A stretch of DNA of 64,000 nucleotides from positions 1-64,000 of the forward strand of contig JALHMH010000021.1 of the NCBI GenBank assembly GCA_022844165.1. The letters are read 5' to 3'. Each line of letters begins with the position of its first letter. Positions within the stretch are counted from its first letter, which is position 1. Of this stretch, positions 44,170 through 52,735 are shown in pieces. A program made the position numbers and the translations under genes. Under the pieces are notes generated by a model. The model did no database searches. It saw only the letters and a list, made by a program, of their open reading frames with translations, and had not been told where the DNA came from. Source of the stretch: Lysobacterales bacterium (lineage in GTDB: Bacteria; Pseudomonadota; Gammaproteobacteria; Xanthomonadales; SZUA-5).

Positions 44170-45348
44170 TCAACCAATATCACTTGGCAACAGCGCGTCG
44201 ACGAACTCGCGCGGCTGGAACTCGCGCAAATCTTCGCGCTTCTCACCCACGCCAATGAAGCGCACCGGCAACTTCATTTCGCTGCACAGCGCGAACAGGA
44301 TTCCACCCTTAGCGGTCCCATCGAGTTTGGTGACAACGATGCCGGTCAGTCCCACCGATTGGTGAAACTGGCGCGCCTGATTCAGCGCGTTCTGGCCAGT
44401 GCCACCATCGATCACGAGCAGCGTTTCGTGCGGCGCGCTTTCATCGATCTTGGACAGCACACGTTTGACCTTCGCCAGTTCCTGCATCAAGTGACCCTGC
44501 GTATGCAGCCGGCCCGCTGTGTCGGCGATCAGCACATCGATGCCGCGGCTCCTGGCCGCCTGCAAAGCGTCGAAAATCACACTTGCCGAATCGGCTCCAC
44601 TGCCCTGCGAAATCACCGCCACATCGTTGCGCGCGCCCCAGGTCTTGAGCTGTTCCACTGCCGCCGCGCGAAACGTATCGCCGGCCGCCAACATCACTGA
44701 CAGGCCCTGGCCCTTGTAGCGTTTGGCCAGCTTGCCGATGGTGGTCGTCTTGCCGGCACCGTTGACGCCCACAGTTAGGATCACGAACGGCTTCTTCTCG
44801 CGAGAAATCGCCAAGGTCTGTGCGTACGGCGACAGCAATCCTGTCAGCGAGACACGCAGCGCATTGAGCAGTTCGCGCGCATCGGCGAATTCACGTTTGC
44901 GCATCCGCGCGCCAAGCTCGGTCACCAGTTGCGCGCTTGCATTGACCCCGACATCCGCTTGAATCAGCGCCATCTCGAGTTCTTCGAGCAGAGCCTCGTC
45001 GAGTTTAGGATTGCGTTTGAATAAGCTTCCGACACTGGCCGAGAGTGCTCGGGCACTCGCAGCCAGGCGTTCGCGCAGGGTCATCGGGCGCGGCACTGTT
45101 TCTTTTTCTGTGGCGCTGACCTCCACAGCTGCCGTTGGCGCGATTTCGGTTGTTGCAGCGGGCTCGGCTGGAGCGGTGAGTTGCGCAGTCGATTCCATCG
45201 GTCCTGTTGTCGATTCGCCGGTGGCGGCGTCGGTTGTCAACCACGGCGGCGACGAATCGGAAGCCTGGACCGCGGCCTCTTGCGATGGAGCGCTCCCGTC
45301 CGGATTTGCATCTGCCGCAGTCTTGTCGCGGCGGAACCACTTGAACAT
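44170..45348 (-). CDS. ftsY: Signal recognition particle receptor FtsY
   Basis: A 392-residue SRP GTPase receptor that docks ribosome-SRP complexes at the membrane. An acidic, Ala- and Thr-rich N-terminal region (to about 100) precedes the N domain and the G domain. The G domain has GVNGAGKTTT, LAAGDTFRAAA, DTAGRLHTQ and TKLDGTAKGG. The start MFKWFRRDK at 45348 is typical. It is divergent from rsmD, the usual ftsY/rsmD arrangement in gammaproteobacteria, and upstream of mutY with a 68-base gap. Confidence 0.95.
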   Translation of the reverse strand: MFKWFRRDKTAADANPDGSAPSQEAAVQASDSSPPWLTTDAATGESTTGPMESTAQLTAPAEPAATTEIAPTAAVEVSATEKETVPRPMTLRERLAASARALSASVGSLFKRNPKLDEALLEELEMALIQADVGVNASAQLVTELGARMRKREFADARELLNALRVSLTGLLSPYAQTLAISREKKPFVILTVGVNGAGKTTTIGKLAKRYKGQGLSVMLAAGDTFRAAAVEQLKTWGARNDVAVISQGSGADSASVIFDALQAARSRGIDVLIADTAGRLHTQGHLMQELAKVKRVLSKIDESAPHETLLVIDGGTGQNALNQARQFHQSVGLTGIVVTKLDGTAKGGILFALCSEMKLPVRFIGVGEKREDLREFQPREFVDALLPSDIG

Positions 45349-45480
45349 GTCGATAGAATCGATCAGAACGAAAGTCGCGAGTCTACCCGCGAGGCACGCA
45401 ACATCGCGACGCAATGCACCAACGCGTTAAGCGAGGCACTGCTGCCGGCGGATTCAAACATGGTTCGAAAGGAGAGTCGC

Positions 45481-46516
<1,036 letters not shown>

Positions 46517-46656
46517 GCGGGCGTGTCGCGTAATCCGCGGCACACGAATCGCAAGCCGAGCCAATTTCATGCTCACACTGCCGTCATCTCGCGCCCACAA
46601 CGCGTAGAACGGTCCTCGCACAGACTCCGTGGCTGATTAACTCTGCGGGTGTCCAT

Positions 46657-47307
46657 ATGGGAGCTTCAGCCGTGCGCAGCTGGAACCGTGACGCGATGAG
46701 AATTTTGGCGATCTTGTCAGGGCTCACCACAGCGAACATATCGATGGCCACCGAACAGGTCCCGTATCAAGTCATCGAATCGCTCCGCGAGGACATTGAA
46801 CTGCGCCGATACCAGCCGGTCCTGGTAGCTCAAACCGATATCGTGGCCGGAAGTTTTCGTGAGGCCAGCGATATTGGGTTCCGACGGCTGGCGGGCTTCA
46901 TTTTCGGCGACAATTCGGGCGAGCAGAAAATTGCGATGACCGCACCGGTCATCATGGAGTCGCCGATGGCGTCTGGCCAGAGTTCGGGAAACGGCATTTG
47001 GCGGATGGCATTTGCAATGCCTTCTGAGTGGAGCTTGGATTCGCTGCCGACGCCGCGACGAACGGATGTTCTTATCCGCGAGTTGCCGGCACGCAACGTT
47101 GCTGCGCTTCGCTTTTCTGGCCGAGGCAGTGATGCGCAGTTCGCCGAAGCTGAGGCGCAGTTGCGTCAGGTGCTTGACTTGAAATCGATCGAGGCTGGCG
47201 ATGCGAGTACAGCTCGCTATAACGCCCCATGGGTTCCTCCATTCCTGCGTCGAAACGAAGTGCTGATCGAGATCCAGAGCCCAAGTGGTCCGCGTGACGT
47301 CCGCTAG
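46657..47307 (+). CDS. SOUL family haem-binding-like protein
   Basis: A 216-residue protein. The SOUL core shows PYQVIESLREDIELRRYQPVLVAQT, then FRRLAGFIFGDNSGEQKIAMTAPV, IWRMAFAMPSEW and PWVPPFLRRNEVLIEI. Family members bind haem or other hydrophobic ligands. An in-frame ATG at 46696 would give MRILAILSGLTTANISMA, a possible signal peptide; both starts are open, and I list the longer. Its stop codon shares a CTAG tetramer with the stop of the lipoprotein gene on the other strand. Confidence 0.85.
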   Translation: MGASAVRSWNRDAMRILAILSGLTTANISMATEQVPYQVIESLREDIELRRYQPVLVAQTDIVAGSFREASDIGFRRLAGFIFGDNSGEQKIAMTAPVIMESPMASGQSSGNGIWRMAFAMPSEWSLDSLPTPRRTDVLIRELPARNVAALRFSGRGSDAQFAEAEAQLRQVLDLKSIEAGDASTARYNAPWVPPFLRRNEVLIEIQSPSGPRDVR

Positions 47308-48002
47308 CCTCCATCCTCCTTTCGTACAGTGCCATCGCTATTGGCGAGAAAGAAGTCGATATCCGCCTGGTCTGTTCCATCTGCAGGAATCAAACGCAAC
47401 CAGGGCGGCTTCACAACGTCATGGTGTTCGAGAAAGGCTCGGGTTTCCTCGGCACTTCCGAAGACAAAAACCCAGAAACTGGACGACGCGCCGGTGCGGC
47501 CATCAGGGCTTCGATCACGTTTCTCGACCCATCCTGGTACGCGGCCGTCAATGATCAAGTTTGCGACTTTCCTGACATCGACCTGCTGCAGTTCGATCGA
47601 ACCATCGTTCGCAAACGTGTAAGCGATCAGGGTATAGCCGACAGGTTTGTCAGGCCGCGCAGCGGCGGTGTTGTCCTCGAGCGCCGCTACGTAAGTCTGG
47701 TTGGCAGTTGCAGCGAACCCAAGCGTCATGTCCTGACCTAAGTCGTCGATGTCTGCTTTGCCGTTACCTTGCTCGTCCGTTCCCACGGAAAGCGTTTGCC
47801 AACGAGCGCAATCGGCGGCGACACGCAGGTATTGGCGCTCCTTTTCATTGCCCTCGTTGGGCAGGTCCTCGATCCGCCAATCGCCCACCCATCGTGCATC
47901 GCATGCCGCGAGCGGCATCTGTGGCGGCGATTGAAACTGCACCGTTTCGCAAGCAACAAGTAGCGCTCCGCTCAATGCACAAAACAATAACCTCGCGACC
48001 AC
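47304..48002 (-). CDS. Hypothetical outer-membrane or periplasmic lipoprotein
   Basis: A 232-residue protein beginning VVARLLFCALSG, with a lipobox LVAC at 15-18, so it should be lipidated on Cys18. The mature part has a WVGDWRIEDLPNEG start and DDLGQDMTLGF, ending with DFFLANSDGTVRKEDGG. I do not recognise the family. The GTG at 48002 is chosen for its AGGAG box eight bases upstream; a longer open frame to 48680 has no family resemblance. Function unknown. Confidence 0.68.
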   Translation of the reverse strand: MVARLLFCALSGALLVACETVQFQSPPQMPLAACDARWVGDWRIEDLPNEGNEKERQYLRVAADCARWQTLSVGTDEQGNGKADIDDLGQDMTLGFAATANQTYVAALEDNTAAARPDKPVGYTLIAYTFANDGSIELQQVDVRKVANLIIDGRVPGWVEKRDRSPDGRTGASSSFWVFVFGSAEETRAFLEHHDVVKPPWLRLIPADGTDQADIDFFLANSDGTVRKEDGG

Positions 48003-48243
48003 AGCGGGATCTCCTGGATGGGGCGGCTGCTGATCTCGAATGGTACGCGCTGGCCGCCATCCGTGCGCGCATCCGAGCGAAGTCCGAATCGACGAGCGGC
48101 CTGCTATTGTCTCGCGCACCGCCACGGCAAGCTGCGGACGCGTCCTCGGCTTATGTGGTGCGATCGATGGCGATGACCAAATCCACCAAAGAGATCGGCG
48201 GCCTCGAAGTATTTTGGAACCCTGGGTCAGGGCGCGAAGCGAG

Positions 48244-48276
48244 TCAATGCTCGGCGGTCTGAGGCGAAGCCTCGCT
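48244..48276 (-). repeat. Family 1 repeat, module B inverted
   Basis: On the minus strand this reads AGCGAGGCTTCGCCTC, then CAGACCGCCGAGCATTGA. Its first base is the last A of the TAG stop of the acyltransferase gene, so the hairpin begins right at the stop codon. It occupies part of the 272-base gap before the lipoprotein gene, where I see no other gene. Confidence 0.65.
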
Positions 48277-49363
48277 AGGTTCCTCGCCCCAGCAGCCATG
48301 CCGCACTGGGCCGGCTGATCCAGCGCTCGACACCAATCGCAAGCAGCACACAAAGCGCAATCGTCGGCGGATAGATGAGCGCGCCGAAGTGCCGATCGAC
48401 TGAAACAGCCTTCCATAAGGCGACAATGCTCAACACGACGAACATATGCGTCAGATATAACTCGTAGCTCAATCGACCCATTCGCGTCAACCACCGCGGC
48501 GCAGTTTGCCAATTCACTCGATGCAAGCCGAGCACCAGCAGCGTAGCTGCCAAAACGATGTACAAAATGCTGGAATGACCCAGCGCGCGCCAGAGTTCGC
48601 CCGGCGCCCAAAGCTGTATCGCAAATGCAAGCGCTGCACACGCCGTCAGAGCGCGCGCAAATCCGATGCTGTAGCGCCAAGACTGGGCGAGCAGCGCGGC
48701 CAGCACACCACCCGCGATCGCGGACATTGCAGGCAGATAAGCCTTCTCTTGCCAGATGTCATTGCCGTCATACCAACCGCGCGTCATTGGCAGCGAAAAC
48801 AGCAGTACCAGCAATAAAAGCGCCAGCCAGCGCTTCGACAAAAGCACACAAACGATGGGGAAAATCAGGTAAAACGCCTCTTCGATCGACAACGACCAAA
48901 GTACATCCCAGGACGCTGGCAACCATCCCACTTGCCCTTCGTACCAGTTGATATGCAAAAACATGGCGGCGACTTGTGCCCGGAACAGCGACTGTCCGTC
49001 CTTGTCGATGGTGTACCCAGGTACGCCGAGCCAATGCAGCGCAGACAACACCACGATCAGCACCAACAAAAGCGGTGCAATACGCGCAAATCGTTGGCGA
49101 TAGAACATCCGCCAATCGATCAGCGTTAGTGCGCCGTAGCGATCCAGCGCCCGCCGTGCGATCAAAAAACCGCTCAGAACGAAGAACACATAAACAGCCA
49201 GATACCCGTTATGCGAGAGCATCGCAATCAGACGCGCATGCAAGAACTCCGCAAGTACGCCATCGCGCAGCGGCAGCCGAAATGGCAAAGCCAGGTGATG
49301 CAGGATGACCAGCAGAATTGCCATCCCGCGAACGGCATCGATGCCATTGTTGCGCTCATTCAT
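48275..49363 (-). CDS. Acyltransferase family 3 membrane protein (OatA/WecH-like)
   Basis: A 362-residue membrane acyltransferase with about ten transmembrane segments. It starts NNGIDAVRGMAILLVILHHL, carrying the conserved catalytic-type histidine in ILHH. The blocks FFVLSGFLIARR, SWDVLWSLSIEEAFYL and GRLSYELYLTHMFVV are classic for the family. It would transfer an acyl group to a sugar or cell-envelope polymer; the acceptor is unknown. The ATG at 49363 gives the family start; upstream codons overlap the pntB gene end. Confidence 0.88.
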   Translation of the reverse strand: MNERNNGIDAVRGMAILLVILHHLALPFRLPLRDGVLAEFLHARLIAMLSHNGYLAVYVFFVLSGFLIARRALDRYGALTLIDWRMFYRQRFARIAPLLLVLIVVLSALHWLGVPGYTIDKDGQSLFRAQVAAMFLHINWYEGQVGWLPASWDVLWSLSIEEAFYLIFPIVCVLLSKRWLALLLLVLLFSLPMTRGWYDGNDIWQEKAYLPAMSAIAGGVLAALLAQSWRYSIGFARALTACAALAFAIQLWAPGELWRALGHSSILYIVLAATLLVLGLHRVNWQTAPRWLTRMGRLSYELYLTHMFVVLSIVALWKAVSVDRHFGALIYPPTIALCVLLAIGVERWISRPSAAWLLGRGT

Positions 49364-49547
49364 TTTCTGCAGGTGTGGACGTTCGAAAAATCGGCAAGCC
49401 AACCAGCTCGTGCGTGGCGGTGCGAGCCTGTTGCTTAGAATTTGCCACGGGTCGTTGCGCGTCGCCCGCGCTGCGGCGATGTCGCCCTGTCCACCAAACG
49501 ACGACGAAATGCGGCCGGGAACGTATCCCGGCTGCGAGTGGTCAGCC

Positions 49548-51008
49548 TTAGTGCCCTCCGCCATCCAACTCCTTCATTGCCGAAATCAACGCAGCGCCGG
49601 CGGCCTGGCCATCCATGAATAACATGCGTGCGTTGTCTTGGTAGAACAGCGCGTTCTCGATGCCGGCAAAACCAGTGCCCTTGCCGCGTTTGATGACGAT
49701 GACGTTCTTGCTCAAGGACACATCCAGGATCGGCATGCCGTAGATCGGACTGGACGGATCGGTCTTGGCCACGGGATTGACCACATCGTTGGCGCCGATC
49801 ACGATCGACACATCGGTGTTGGCGAACTCTGGATTAATGTCATCCATGTCGGCGATCAGATCGTACGGCACACCGGCTTCGGCAAGCAGCACGTTCATAT
49901 GCCCGGGCATGCGCCCAGCCACAGGATGGATCGCAAATCGCACCTTGACGCCGCGTTTCATCAACTGCTGCGTCAACTCCCAGATCTTGTGCTGCGCTTG
50001 CGCCACAGCCATGCCATAACCGGGCACGATGACCACACGCTCGGCGTACGCCATCATCACCGCAGCATCGCTGGCTTCAATCGGCTTCTGGCTGCCGCTG
50101 ATCTCTTGTGCCGCAGCTCCACCACCGCCGAAATTACTGAACAGCACATTGGTGATCGGCCGATTCATCGCCTTGGCCATGAGCTGGGTCAACAACGTGC
50201 CGGCAGCGCCGACCACCATGCCGGCGATGATCAACGCCGGGTTCTGCATGACATAACCTTCGAAAGCCACCGCCAAGCCAGTGAATGCGTTGTACAACGA
50301 AATCACGACCGGCATATCCGCACCGCCGATTGGCAGCGTCATGCTGACGCCCAGCACCAGACACACGATAAAAAACGCGACAATGATGCGTTCGTCGAGT
50401 TGGAACAGCAGCATGCCCCCAAGCACCACGGCAGCGACAAACAGCAGTAAGTTGAAAGCCTGCTGTCCGGGAAACGTGTAGCGCTTGTCCATCCAGCCTT
50501 GCAGCTTGGCAAAGGCAATCAACGAACCCGAGAAACTCACAGCACCGATGAGTGCCCCGACAACCGCAAGCAGTGTCTTGGTGAATCCGAATTGCGCCTG
50601 GGCAGCCTGCATGTCCATCGCCGTGATTGCAGCACCTGCCAGCGCCGCCGCCTTGAACAATTCCACCGCACCGATCGCCGCTGCCGAGCCGCCGCCCATG
50701 CCGTTGTACAGTGCGACCATCTGCGGCATGTCCGTCATCGCGACTTTCTTGCCGCTGATCCAGGCCACGGACGTGCCGATCGTTACGGCCGCGATACACA
50801 GCAGCAAGTTATCGAGATGCAACGCGTAATTGCCGCTGGCATCAAAAAAGTAGAAGTAAAACGTGACAACACCGGCAATCACCATGCCGATACCGGCTTG
50901 CACGATGCCTTGCCGCGCCGTGACCGGAGAAGCCATGCGTTTCAGGCCCAGAATGAACATCACCGCAGCGATGAAGTACGCCGCTTGAACGAGGGTCAAA
51001 AGCGTCAT
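49548..51008 (-). CDS. pntB: NAD(P) transhydrogenase subunit beta
   Basis: A 486-residue membrane subunit carrying about nine transmembrane helices and the NADP-binding domain III. VVIVPGYGMAVAQAQHKIWEL, RFAIHPVAGRMPGHMNVLLAEA and IVIGANDVVNPVA are diagnostic of domain III. Together with the two alpha subunits it couples proton flow to hydride transfer from NADH to NADP+. It follows pntA2 by three bases. This is the three-subunit, Rhodospirillum-like form, not the two-subunit E. coli form. Confidence 0.96.
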   Translation of the reverse strand: MTLLTLVQAAYFIAAVMFILGLKRMASPVTARQGIVQAGIGMVIAGVVTFYFYFFDASGNYALHLDNLLLCIAAVTIGTSVAWISGKKVAMTDMPQMVALYNGMGGGSAAAIGAVELFKAAALAGAAITAMDMQAAQAQFGFTKTLLAVVGALIGAVSFSGSLIAFAKLQGWMDKRYTFPGQQAFNLLLFVAAVVLGGMLLFQLDERIIVAFFIVCLVLGVSMTLPIGGADMPVVISLYNAFTGLAVAFEGYVMQNPALIIAGMVVGAAGTLLTQLMAKAMNRPITNVLFSNFGGGGAAAQEISGSQKPIEASDAAVMMAYAERVVIVPGYGMAVAQAQHKIWELTQQLMKRGVKVRFAIHPVAGRMPGHMNVLLAEAGVPYDLIADMDDINPEFANTDVSIVIGANDVVNPVAKTDPSSPIYGMPILDVSLSKNVIVIKRGKGTGFAGIENALFYQDNARMLFMDGQAAGAALISAMKELDGGGH

Positions 51009-51011
51009 GGA

Positions 51012-51302
51012 TCAGCCCCCCTTCTTGCTGGACTTGAACATTTCCAGCATGCGCTCGGTGACCACATAACCACCGGCTGCATTTCCTGCACCGAGCAGAA
51101 CGCCAATGAAACCGATGACTTTTTCGAGCGTCGTGTCGGCGTGCGCCAGCACGATCATGGCGCCGACCATTACGATACCGTGCACAAAGTTGGAGCCGCT
51201 CATCAGCGGCGTATGTAGTATCACTGGCACGCGACCGATGATCTCGTAGCCGGTGAACGCCGCGAGCATGAAGATGTACAGTGCAACAAAGCCGTCGATC
51301 AT
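51012..51302 (-). CDS. pntAB: NAD(P) transhydrogenase subunit alpha, membrane part
   Basis: A 96-residue protein with three transmembrane helices, the separated C-terminal membrane domain of PntA. The sequence RVPVILHTPLMSGSNFVHGIVMVGAM is the family hallmark. The start is nine bases after the stop of the soluble alpha gene. Its existence as a separate gene defines the three-subunit transhydrogenase. Confidence 0.95.
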   Translation of the reverse strand: MIDGFVALYIFMLAAFTGYEIIGRVPVILHTPLMSGSNFVHGIVMVGAMIVLAHADTTLEKVIGFIGVLLGAGNAAGGYVVTERMLEMFKSSKKGG

Positions 51303-51311
51303 GGCATTCCC

Positions 51312-52436
51312 CTAGCCTTCAATTGCTTTACGCGTTGCTTCATGCACGATCTTCCCGTCGTGCGTCAGCGCGCTCTTGGCGATCAGTTCGTCGTTCCAAT
51401 CGGGTTTGGATTCGCCGCCTTTGACGAATAACGAAAGAAAGTTCAGTTGATTCCGGGCATACATCTCGCTGGCGTGAATTGCACCCATGCTGGCCAGATT
51501 GAGCGGCCCTGCAAAAGTCACGCCGTTCTGGATAAAAGTCGCGCCAGGCTGCGTAAGCGCACAGTTGCCGCCTGTCTCCGCCGCCAGATCGACCACCACT
51601 GCGCCTGGTCTCAAATTCGCCGCCATTTCGGCCGACACGATCTTTGGTGCCGCACGCCCTGGCACGGCCGCAGTGCAGATCAGCACGTCATAGTTTTTCA
51701 GTTGCTCGCCCAGACGCCGGCTCTGTTCAGCACGTTCTTCAGCCGTCAGTTCTCGCGCGTAGCCGCCATCGCCCTTCGCCGATACACCCAGATCCAAAAA
51801 CTTACCGCCCAGCGACTCGATCTGTTCTTTGGTTTCCGGGCGCACGTCGAAAGCTTCTACCGCGGCCCCCAGGCGTTTGCTGGTTGCGATCGCCTGCAGT
51901 CCGGCAACGCCCGCGCCAATGATCAGCACCTTCGCGGGGCGAACCGTGCCGGCGGCGGTCGTCAGCATCGGAAAGAACTTGCCCGACAATTCCGCCGCAA
52001 TTAAGGTGGCCTTGTAGCCGGCCATGCCCGCTTGCGATGACAACACATCCATGGCTTGTGCGCGCGTGGTTCGCGGCAACAACTCTAGAGAAAAACCGGT
52101 GATTTTTCGATCGCGCAGCGCCTTGACGCGCTCCGGATTCAAATGCGGTTGCAGGTAACCAACGACAATCGCGCCTTCTTTCAGGAGTGCGATGTCATCG
52201 ACGCCGAGTGGTTGTACGTGCATCACAATATCGGCGCGGCTTAGCGCCGCTGCGCGCGTATCGACCAGTTCCACGTCGGCATACAGCGACCCCGGCATCT
52301 GTGCGGCGTCGCCAAAACCAGCCTCGGCCACCAGTGTGGCGCCAAGTCCCTTTAGTTTCTTTGCAACTTCCGGCACCAGCGCACAGCGCTTCTCGCCGAT
52401 TGCCAACTCACGCACCACGCTAATGGTAATGCCCAT
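51312..52436 (-). CDS. pntAA: NAD(P) transhydrogenase subunit alpha, soluble NAD-binding part
   Basis: A 374-residue soluble domain I, related to alanine dehydrogenase. It begins SVVRELAIGEKRCALVPE, contains SSQAGMAGYKATLIAA, and has the NAD-binding motif VLIIGAGVAGLQAIATSKRLGA followed by VEAFDVRPETKEQIES. A GGGGGAG box precedes the ATG. It is the first gene of the pntAA-pntAB-pntB operon. The family 2 repeat begins 46 bases upstream of its start. Confidence 0.96.
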   Translation of the reverse strand: MGITISVVRELAIGEKRCALVPEVAKKLKGLGATLVAEAGFGDAAQMPGSLYADVELVDTRAAALSRADIVMHVQPLGVDDIALLKEGAIVVGYLQPHLNPERVKALRDRKITGFSLELLPRTTRAQAMDVLSSQAGMAGYKATLIAAELSGKFFPMLTTAAGTVRPAKVLIIGAGVAGLQAIATSKRLGAAVEAFDVRPETKEQIESLGGKFLDLGVSAKGDGGYARELTAEERAEQSRRLGEQLKNYDVLICTAAVPGRAAPKIVSAEMAANLRPGAVVVDLAAETGGNCALTQPGATFIQNGVTFAGPLNLASMGAIHASEMYARNQLNFLSLFVKGGESKPDWNDELIAKSALTHDGKIVHEATRKAIEG

Positions 52437-52481
52437 CGGAAAATGTCTCCCCCGCGTGAAAACCCCGACGGAAGACTAGCA

Positions 52482-52632
52482 CGATGTTGAGAAGTGCTTT
52501 CCCGCACTTTCTCAACGTCGCGAGTCCGGCGCAGGTTTGAACTCGCTCTACATAGATCAAGCACTTGCGTGCCAGATCCATGAGAAACCATCCATGTTCG
52601 TTCCAAAAGGCTGTTTCTCATCAGCCTTCTGT
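52482..52632 (+). repeat. Family 2 structured repeat, copy 2
   Basis: It aligns over its whole length with 19161-19310. It opens with TTGAGAAGTGC...CTTTCTCAA as a hairpin, keeps TCGCGAGTCCGG and AGATCAAGCACTTGCGTG, and ends near AACCATCCATG and CTGTTTCTCATCAGCC. The copy lies between the divergent pntAA and propeller-GGDEF genes. Relative to the GGDEF gene it is in the same direction; relative to the kinase gene at 16936-19026, copy 1 is opposite. Confidence 0.75.
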
Positions 52633-52735
52633 TCCGGCAAATTACCATGGCGGGTTGGTTATCCTTCAACCAGCAACAAGCGACGCTCAAATTGCTGCAC
52701 AATGTTCAGGCGGTCGACGCACGGGGGCGTTGTCG

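Noticed and set aside
46523..46549. Hairpin downstream of coaD as an intrinsic terminator
   Set aside because: The stem is imperfect and lacks a T run, so it is mentioned only as a possibility in the coaD entry.
48003..48680. Upstream extension of the lipoprotein frame
   Set aside because: It overlaps the acyltransferase gene, has no family match, and the GTG at 48002 with its AGGAG box and lipobox explains the gene.
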